The notes under the pieces were generated by a model, which saw only the letters and a list, made by a program, of their open reading frames with translations, did not search any database and was not told the origin of the DNA. A stretch of 24,868 nt of DNA from JBBQSN01 sp038213835 (lineage in GTDB: Bacteria > Actinomycetota > Actinomycetes > Actinomycetales > CAWJMD01). Below are positions 21,713 to 24,868 of the stretch, one piece after another. The stretch covers positions 1-24,868 of the forward strand of contig JBBQSN010000032.1 in NCBI GenBank assembly GCA_038213835.1. The letters run 5' to 3'. The translations under genes and the position numbers were made by a program. Position 1 is the first letter of the stretch. Each line of letters begins with the position of its first letter.

Positions 21713-23337
21713 CGGGTCGCCCCCTCCTCGAGCAGGTCGACGGCCGGGTTGAGGTAGCCGGCGGCGCGCTCGACCACGCCGTCCAGGCCCTTGCCCCGGG
21801 TGGCGGGCCGCTTCATCAGGCCGAAGGTGCCGTCGGCGATCGCGGTGAGCAGCGGCGTGCTGCCGCCGTCGTCGACGATCCGTTCCAGCAGGTCTACCGC
21901 CTCCCCCAGCACCTGCCGGGCGCGGGTCTGGATGTAGCCGTCGCGAGGCGGGTGGAAGTCCTCGACCAGCCCGCCGGCGGCCCCCAGCACGTAGCGCACG
22001 TTCTGCAGGGCGAGGTCACGGTCGCTGATCCACGGCGTCACCACCGCCTCGGTCATCATCCCGACGAGCAGGATGCCCTGGCCGGTCATCGCGCCGACCA
22101 GGTTGAAGAAGCCGTCCAGCAGGTAGCCGCGGAAGACGTCCCCGGTCATGTGCTTGGTGGGGGGCATCCACTTCAGCGGCGCGTCCGGGAAGAGCTGGCG
22201 GGCCAGCAGGGCGTGCGCCAGCTCGGTGCGGAACGAGTCGGGCAGGTCGGGGTTGATCTCGAAGGCGTGGCCGAGACCCAGCTGCCAGTCCTGCAGGCCA
22301 GCCTCGTGCGCGAACGCCTCGTTCAGCAGCTGGCTGACGGTGACGGTGTGCGCGGCCTCGACGGCGTCGGCGGTGGTGAGGTAGTTGTCCTCGCCGGTGT
22401 TGATGATGATGCCGGCGCGGGCGTGCACCTGGCGGCTGAAGCGCTGGTCCACGAAGGTGCGGATCGGGTTGATGTCGCGGAACAGGATCCCGTACATGGA
22501 GTCGTTCAGCATCATGTCGAGCCGCTCGAGCCCGGCCAGGGTGGCGATCTCCGGCATGCACAGGCCCGAGGCGTAGTTGGTGAGCCGCACGTACCGACCC
22601 ACCTCCTTGCTGACGTCGTCGAGCGCCGCCCGCATCAGCCGGAAGTTCTCCTGGGTGGCGTAGGTGCCGGCGTAGCCCTCGCGTGTCGCGCCCTCGGGCA
22701 CGTAGTCGAGCAGGCTCTGGCCGGTGGAGCGGATCACGGCGATGACGTCGGCGCCCTCGCGTGCGGCGGCCTGGGCCTGCGGGATGTCCTCGTAGATGTC
22801 GCCGGTGGCCACGATGAGGTAGATCCACGGCCGCTGGGCGGGGTCACCGTGCCGCTGGATCATCCGCTCGCGCGCTGCGCGCGAGCGGTCGATCCGGCGG
22901 ATGCCCGCGGCCACCGAGGTCCGGGCGGCCTTTCCGGCACGAGCGGCGTCCCGGCCCTCGGGCACGCGCAGGTCGATCGCGCCGCTGGAGGCCTTCTGCG
23001 CGAGGGTCAGCAGGTCGGGGGCCTCGCCGCGGGCCAGGGCGTCCCAGACCGGCAGGACGATCCCGTGCTCGAGCCCCGCCTGGGCCCGCACGGCGTCGAC
23101 GAGGTGGTTCACCCACGGCACCCGCTCGGCGTCGGCGCCGGCCAGTCCGGCCATCCGGAGCGTGGCGCGCTCGACGGAGACGGTGGTGTGGGTGCGGGCG
23201 AGCCGGACGACGGGCTTGGCGGCCTTCTGAGCCAGCCGGCGCGCGGTGCGCACGGTGCCCGGGTCCAGGTCGAGCAGGCCGTGCTGCCCCGAGGTGCGGG
23301 CGCGCGACCGCGACGGAGCCGAGGGGAGTGAGGACAT
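21709..23337 (-). CDS. kamD: Lysine 5,6-aminomutase alpha subunit
   Basis: 542 residues from the ATG at 23335-23337. This is the TIM-barrel subunit that holds PLP and the substrate. Characteristic segments are LARTHTTVSVERATLRMAGL, the glycine- and acid-rich ATGDIYEDIPQAQAAA, AVIRSTGQSLLDYVPEG, YASGLCMPEIATLAGLERLD, NDSMYGILFRDINP, NTGEDNYLTTADA and KWMPPTKHMTGD. The length is near the family norm of about 520; the first 18 residues look like an extra tail. A -10 box seven bases before the ATG points to a leaderless transcript, and no B12 riboswitch fits in the space. It is first in kamD-kamE-kal. Confidence 0.95.
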   Translation of the reverse strand: MSSLPSAPSRSRARTSGQHGLLDLDPGTVRTARRLAQKAAKPVVRLARTHTTVSVERATLRMAGLAGADAERVPWVNHLVDAVRAQAGLEHGIVLPVWDALARGEAPDLLTLAQKASSGAIDLRVPEGRDAARAGKAARTSVAAGIRRIDRSRAARERMIQRHGDPAQRPWIYLIVATGDIYEDIPQAQAAAREGADVIAVIRSTGQSLLDYVPEGATREGYAGTYATQENFRLMRAALDDVSKEVGRYVRLTNYASGLCMPEIATLAGLERLDMMLNDSMYGILFRDINPIRTFVDQRFSRQVHARAGIIINTGEDNYLTTADAVEAAHTVTVSQLLNEAFAHEAGLQDWQLGLGHAFEINPDLPDSFRTELAHALLARQLFPDAPLKWMPPTKHMTGDVFRGYLLDGFFNLVGAMTGQGILLVGMMTEAVVTPWISDRDLALQNVRYVLGAAGGLVEDFHPPRDGYIQTRARQVLGEAVDLLERIVDDGGSTPLLTAIADGTFGLMKRPATRGKGLDGVVERAAGYLNPAVDLLEEGATR

Positions 23338-23344
23338 GCGGCTG

Positions 23345-23350
23345 AGGCTA
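23345..23350 (-). promoter_or_regulatory. -10 box of the kamD operon, leaderless layout
   Basis: The minus strand reads TAGCCT (TANNNT) and ends exactly seven bases before the kamD ATG, so the first transcribed base would be the A of the start codon. There is no Shine-Dalgarno and no clear -35 box. Confidence 0.5.
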
Positions 23351-23486
23351 GCAGCGGGCGGCAGATCTCCGGTGAGGATCGCGATGGACGGGAAGACCTC
23401 CCGTTGCCTTGTGGACGGGTCGCCAAGTGGGCCTCCGCCGGCGGGGACACGGCGAGCGGCGGTCGGGTCCAGGCGCTCCCGGCGGG

Positions 23487-23492
23487 TAGCGT
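23487..23492 (+). promoter_or_regulatory. -10 box of the acyltransferase gene, leaderless layout
   Basis: TAGCGT (TANNNT) ends seven bases before the GTG at 23500. It supports that start over upstream in-frame codons and implies a leaderless mRNA. It lies in a 162-base divergent gap with the kamD promoter. Confidence 0.5.
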
Positions 23493-23499
23493 TCGGCCG

Positions 23500-24171
23500 G
23501 TGACCTATACGGCTGTGCGCCTCCTCGTCCTGGTGGCGCTCAAGCTGTGGTGCCGGTTGACGGTCCGCGGCGTGGAGAACGTCCCCCGCCAGGGCGCCGT
23601 GCTGGTCGCCAGCAACCACCTGTCGTTCCTGGACAGCATCGTCATCCCCGTCGCGGTCCCCCGCCGGGTCCGGTTCCTGGCCAAGAGCGACTACTTCACC
23701 GGCACCGGTCTCGGCGGCGCCTGGAACCGGTGGGTGTTCACCGCCATGGGCGCGGTGCCGGTGCCGCGTGGGTCGCACGCGGACGCCCGGGCCGCTCTCC
23801 TGCTGGCCAAGGAGGTGCTGGACCGCGGCGAGGCGTTCGGCATCTACCCCGAGGGCACCCGCTCGCGCGACGGCCGGCTCTACCGCGGTCGCGCGGGCGT
23901 CGCCTGGCTCGCGCTCGAGACCGGCGCCTCGGTCGTCCCGGTGGCGGTGCACGGCACCGATCGCGTGCAGCCGGTGGACTCCAGGTTCGTCCACCCGCAC
24001 AAGATCGTGGTCGAGTTCGGCGAGCCGGTCCCGGTCGACACCGTGGCCCACCTCTCCAGCGCCGGCCAGAGGCGGCGGGCGCTCACCGACCTGGTGATGG
24101 AGCGGATCGCGGCCATGAGCGACCAGGAGCCCGCCGGCCGGTACAACGACCACCAGTCGCCGACCGGGTAG
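23500..24171 (+). CDS. 1-acyl-glycerol-3-phosphate acyltransferase-like protein (PlsC fold)
   Basis: 223 residues from the GTG at 23500. The lysophospholipid acyltransferase domain is complete: the catalytic HX4D box is N39-H40-L-S-F-L-D45, the second block follows at AKSDYFTG, the third is GIYPEGTRSRDG (115-126), and VVPVAVHGTD is the fourth. The N-terminal helix (about 5-20) may dip into the membrane. The domain moves an acyl chain from acyl-CoA or acyl-ACP to a lysophospholipid or lysophosphatidate; actinobacteria have several copies, so which acceptor is used is open. It is divergent from kamD and convergent with the amidohydrolase. Confidence 0.92.
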   Translation: MTYTAVRLLVLVALKLWCRLTVRGVENVPRQGAVLVASNHLSFLDSIVIPVAVPRRVRFLAKSDYFTGTGLGGAWNRWVFTAMGAVPVPRGSHADARAALLLAKEVLDRGEAFGIYPEGTRSRDGRLYRGRAGVAWLALETGASVVPVAVHGTDRVQPVDSRFVHPHKIVVEFGEPVPVDTVAHLSSAGQRRRALTDLVMERIAAMSDQEPAGRYNDHQSPTG

Positions 24172-24196
24172 CCGCGCGGCGTCCTCCCGTCCGTCG

Positions 24197-24229
24197 GGCG
24201 GCCACGTGCCCCTGCAGGGTGCGGCCGCC
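24197..24229. terminator. Bidirectional terminator-like hairpin
   Basis: GGCGGCC (24197-24203) pairs with GGCCGCC (24223-24229), enclosing the palindrome CCCTGCAGGG. It stands between the convergent acyltransferase and amidohydrolase genes. No T-run follows. Confidence 0.55.
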
Positions 24230-24269
24230 GAGGGAACAGCATGAACGTCCGGCTGCAGCCTCGATCGGG

Positions 24270-24868
24270 TCAGGCCTGGTGGACGACGTCGCCGCGCAGC
24301 ACCGAGGTGCGGCAGGTCGGCAACGGCGCGCCGGGGGTGAGGTCGGGCAGGCCGGGGACGCCCGAGCGCTCGTCGGTGCTCCAGGCGGAGATCCGCGCGT
24401 CGGGGGCCTGCACGACCAGATCAGAGGGTTCCCAGACCGCGAACGTGGCCTCTGCGCCGGGAGCCAGCACTCCGGCCTCGTCGCGCAGCGCGGCGCGGTG
24501 GGCGCCCCGGGTGTGCGCGGCGAACGCCGCCCGGGCGCTGATCCGCTGCTCGGGCACCTGGTGGAAGACCGCGGCCCGCACGCCGGCCCAGGGGTCGACC
24601 TCGGTGACCGGGGAGTCCGACCCGAACGCCAGGACCACGCCCGCCGCCGCCATCGAGCCCACCGGGTTGAGCGTGGGACCGCGCTCGGCACCCAGGCGCT
24701 TCGCGTACAGACTCTCGCCGCCGCCCCACAGGGCGTCGAACGCCGGTTGCATGCTGGCCGAGACGCCGAGGTCGGCGAGCAGCTCGGCGGTCTCGCGGTC
24801 CGAGCCCTCGACGTGCTCCAGCCGGTGCCGCGACCGGCGGATCGCCACGACGCCCACCTCTGCCGCCG
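24270..24868 (-). CDS. YtcJ-like amidohydrolase, C-terminal part only
   Basis: The frame is open from the TGA at 24270-24272 to the right edge, about 199 residues, with no start in view. RHRLEHVEGSD carries a metal-binding His, SMQPAFDALWGGGESLYAKRLG is typical of the Amidohydro_3 (YtcJ) family, and LAFGSDSPVTEVDPWAGVRAAV holds the catalytic Asp. ISARAAFAAHTRGAHRAALRDE and GVLAPGAEATFAVWEPSDLVV form the end of the barrel and the small beta domain. These zinc or iron hydrolases cleave amide or related bonds; substrates of most members are unknown. In related genomes I recall an amidohydrolase of this kind near lnt, so the kam operon and acyltransferase gene may sit between former neighbours. 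Confidence 0.9.
   Translation of the reverse strand, partial: AAEVGVVAIRRSRHRLEHVEGSDRETAELLADLGVSASMQPAFDALWGGGESLYAKRLGAERGPTLNPVGSMAAAGVVLAFGSDSPVTEVDPWAGVRAAVFHQVPEQRISARAAFAAHTRGAHRAALRDEAGVLAPGAEATFAVWEPSDLVVQAPDARISAWSTDERSGVPGLPDLTPGAPLPTCRTSVLRGDVVHQA

Noticed and set aside
23338..23499. Cobalamin riboswitch expected before a B12-dependent aminomutase
   Set aside because: Only 162 bases separate kamD from the divergent gene, no B12-box-like conserved element was seen, and the -10 box implies a leaderless transcript.

Overview
The window is 24.9 kb of very GC-rich DNA with third-position GC bias, GTG and TTG starts, many 4-base stop/start overlaps and -10 boxes of the form TANNNT close to start codons. 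RbpA, a polyprenol-phosphate-mannose synthase coupled to an apolipoprotein N-acyltransferase, and a polyphosphate glucokinase all point to an actinobacterium. The Nocardioidaceae or Geodermatophilaceae are plausible, but the genus cannot be fixed from the sequence alone. No rRNA, tRNA, CRISPR array, insertion sequence or prophage gene was seen. The window looks chromosomal and mostly ordinary, with one decayed stretch.

Layout. 1-4196: the end of a VOC-fold gene (+), then a leftward set (MFS exporter, VOC protein, Cys-rich pentapeptide-repeat protein), a 54-residue Cys/His protein (+) and a methyltransferase (-). 4313-8200: rightward polyphosphate glucokinase, pirin and long-chain acyl-CoA ligase. 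8322-8765: a DUF2383/PA2169-type helix-bundle protein (-). 8798-10095: two neighbouring broken genes, a frameshifted uridine-kinase-like gene and an acyltransferase (NAT_N/GNAT_C type) with internal losses. 10105-11148: aldo/keto reductase (-). 11414-16294: rightward secreted M15 peptidase with a coiled coil, MFS transporter, glycerophosphodiester phosphodiesterase and UMF1-type transporter. 16445-16792: rbpA (+), behind a good ECF-sigma promoter candidate. 16967-19985: leftward lnt, ppm1 and fxsA, each overlapping the next by 4 bases. 20514-23337: leftward kamD, kamE and kal. 23500-24171: a 1-acylglycerol-phosphate-acyltransferase-like gene (+). 24270 to the end: a YtcJ-like amidohydrolase (-), cut by the window.

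How the genes work together. Lnt N-acylates lipoproteins, and the Ppm synthase makes the polyprenol-phosphate-mannose used for lipomannan and protein mannosylation; in Mycobacterium tuberculosis the two activities are one protein (Rv2051c) next to rbpA (Rv2050). Here they are separate, coupled genes in the same neighbourhood. The kamD-kamE-kal operon carries the adenosylcobalamin/PLP beta-lysine 5,6-aminomutase and the 3-aminobutyryl-CoA ammonia-lyase of the anaerobic lysine fermentation pathway. The intermediate steps (kdd, kce) and kamA are not in the window.

I did not find a clearly new multi-gene system. The points most worth a second look are the incomplete lysine-fermentation operon, the ECF promoter candidate and nested hairpin before rbpA, an 18-codon ORF wedged between two genes by start/stop overlaps, stop-codon palindromes between convergent genes, the recurrent leaderless promoter layout, and the decayed 1.3 kb segment.
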